From positions 1 to 5,153 of the forward strand of contig DYCW01000146.1 in NCBI GenBank assembly GCA_019417865.1: a DNA stretch of 5,153 nucleotides, written 5' to 3'. The notes under the pieces are model-generated. The model had not been told where the DNA came from. It saw nothing but the letters and a program-made list of their open reading frames with translations, and searched no databases. Made by a program: the position numbers and the translations under genes. Shown in pieces: positions 5,039-5,153 of the stretch (positions are counted from its first letter, which is position 1; every line of letters begins with the position of its first letter). The DNA is from Ruminococcus sp. (GTDB taxonomy: Bacteria > Bacillota > Clostridia > Oscillospirales > Ruminococcaceae).

Positions 5039-5153
5039 TTTTTATACAGTCAGCACGACAATTAATCTTTAAACTATGGAACTAACGAATTATGGTCAAG
5101 CTGATTCGGCTTGACGGAAGGGACAGAGGGATAGAAACTAAGCTAGGTTGTTC
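5039..5153 (+). other. Hairpin of unknown role in the 3' flank of the dockerin gene
   Basis: GTCAAGCTG (5095-5103) pairs with CGGCTTGAC (5107-5115) around a 3-nt ATT loop, giving 9 bp with one G-U wobble. No T-run follows on either strand; the downstream bases are purine-rich (GGAAGGGACAGAGGG). It is therefore not a standard intrinsic terminator, and no other terminator for the preceding gene is visible before the window ends. It may be the start of a structured RNA or intergenic element continuing beyond 5153. No coding region is supported here. Confidence 0.4.

Noticed and set aside
5076..5114. ATG frame of 12 codons after the dockerin gene
   Set aside because: Too short, no ribosome binding site, and it ends inside the hairpin stem.
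1..5153. CRISPR array, tRNA, rRNA, insertion sequence, known riboswitch
   Set aside because: No regularly spaced repeats, cloverleaf, transposase motif or recognised aptamer core was seen on either strand by eye.

Overview
The window looks like chromosome from an anaerobic, sporulating, cellulosome-type Clostridia, most probably a Ruminococcus relative. This rests on a radical-SAM ThiH (the oxygen-sensitive route to the thiamine thiazole), a candidate forespore promoter, strong AGGAGG ribosome binding sites, low-to-moderate GC, and a large secreted protein ending in a type I dockerin. The species is inferred, not proven.

Left part (1-1446, + strand): the 3' end of a thiamine operon. The window opens exactly at the first cysteine of the radical-SAM cluster motif of ThiH (2-iminoacetate synthase). 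A 4-bp ATGA overlap links it to a 192-residue ThiE/TenI-fold protein. Its active-site loop looks like TenI (thiazole tautomerase) rather than a standard thiamine-phosphate synthase. Together they would make the glycine-derived imine for the thiazole ring and finish or join the ring.

Middle part (1447-2400): a convergent junction, then a two-gene minus-strand operon. A strong hairpin terminator (1661-1691) lies between the thiamine operon and the minus-strand genes. The minus-strand operon encodes a 143-residue all-helical protein and an easily missed 57-residue protein whose Shine-Dalgarno sequence overlaps the upstream stop codon. A promoter-like sequence upstream fits the forespore sigma-G consensus (GTATA, 17-bp spacer, CATACTA), so I read this as a sporulation operon.

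Region 2401-2800 holds no ordinary gene but is rich in signals: a perfect TTGACA-17-TATAAT promoter, a strong Shine-Dalgarno sequence, several short overlapping reading frames, and a hairpin plus T-run terminator at 2648-2687. The result would be a transcript of about 200 nt, either a small RNA or small-peptide gene, or a regulated leader of the next gene. This is the least explained part of the window.

Right part (2801-5038, + strand): one 745-residue secreted protein with a long N-terminal extension, a signal or anchor segment, a beta-rich region, a CotH-type atypical protein kinase domain and a C-terminal dockerin. It would be an extracellular kinase-fold protein docked on a cellulosome-like scaffold. 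The last 115 bases hold a clear hairpin of unknown role and no recognised gene.
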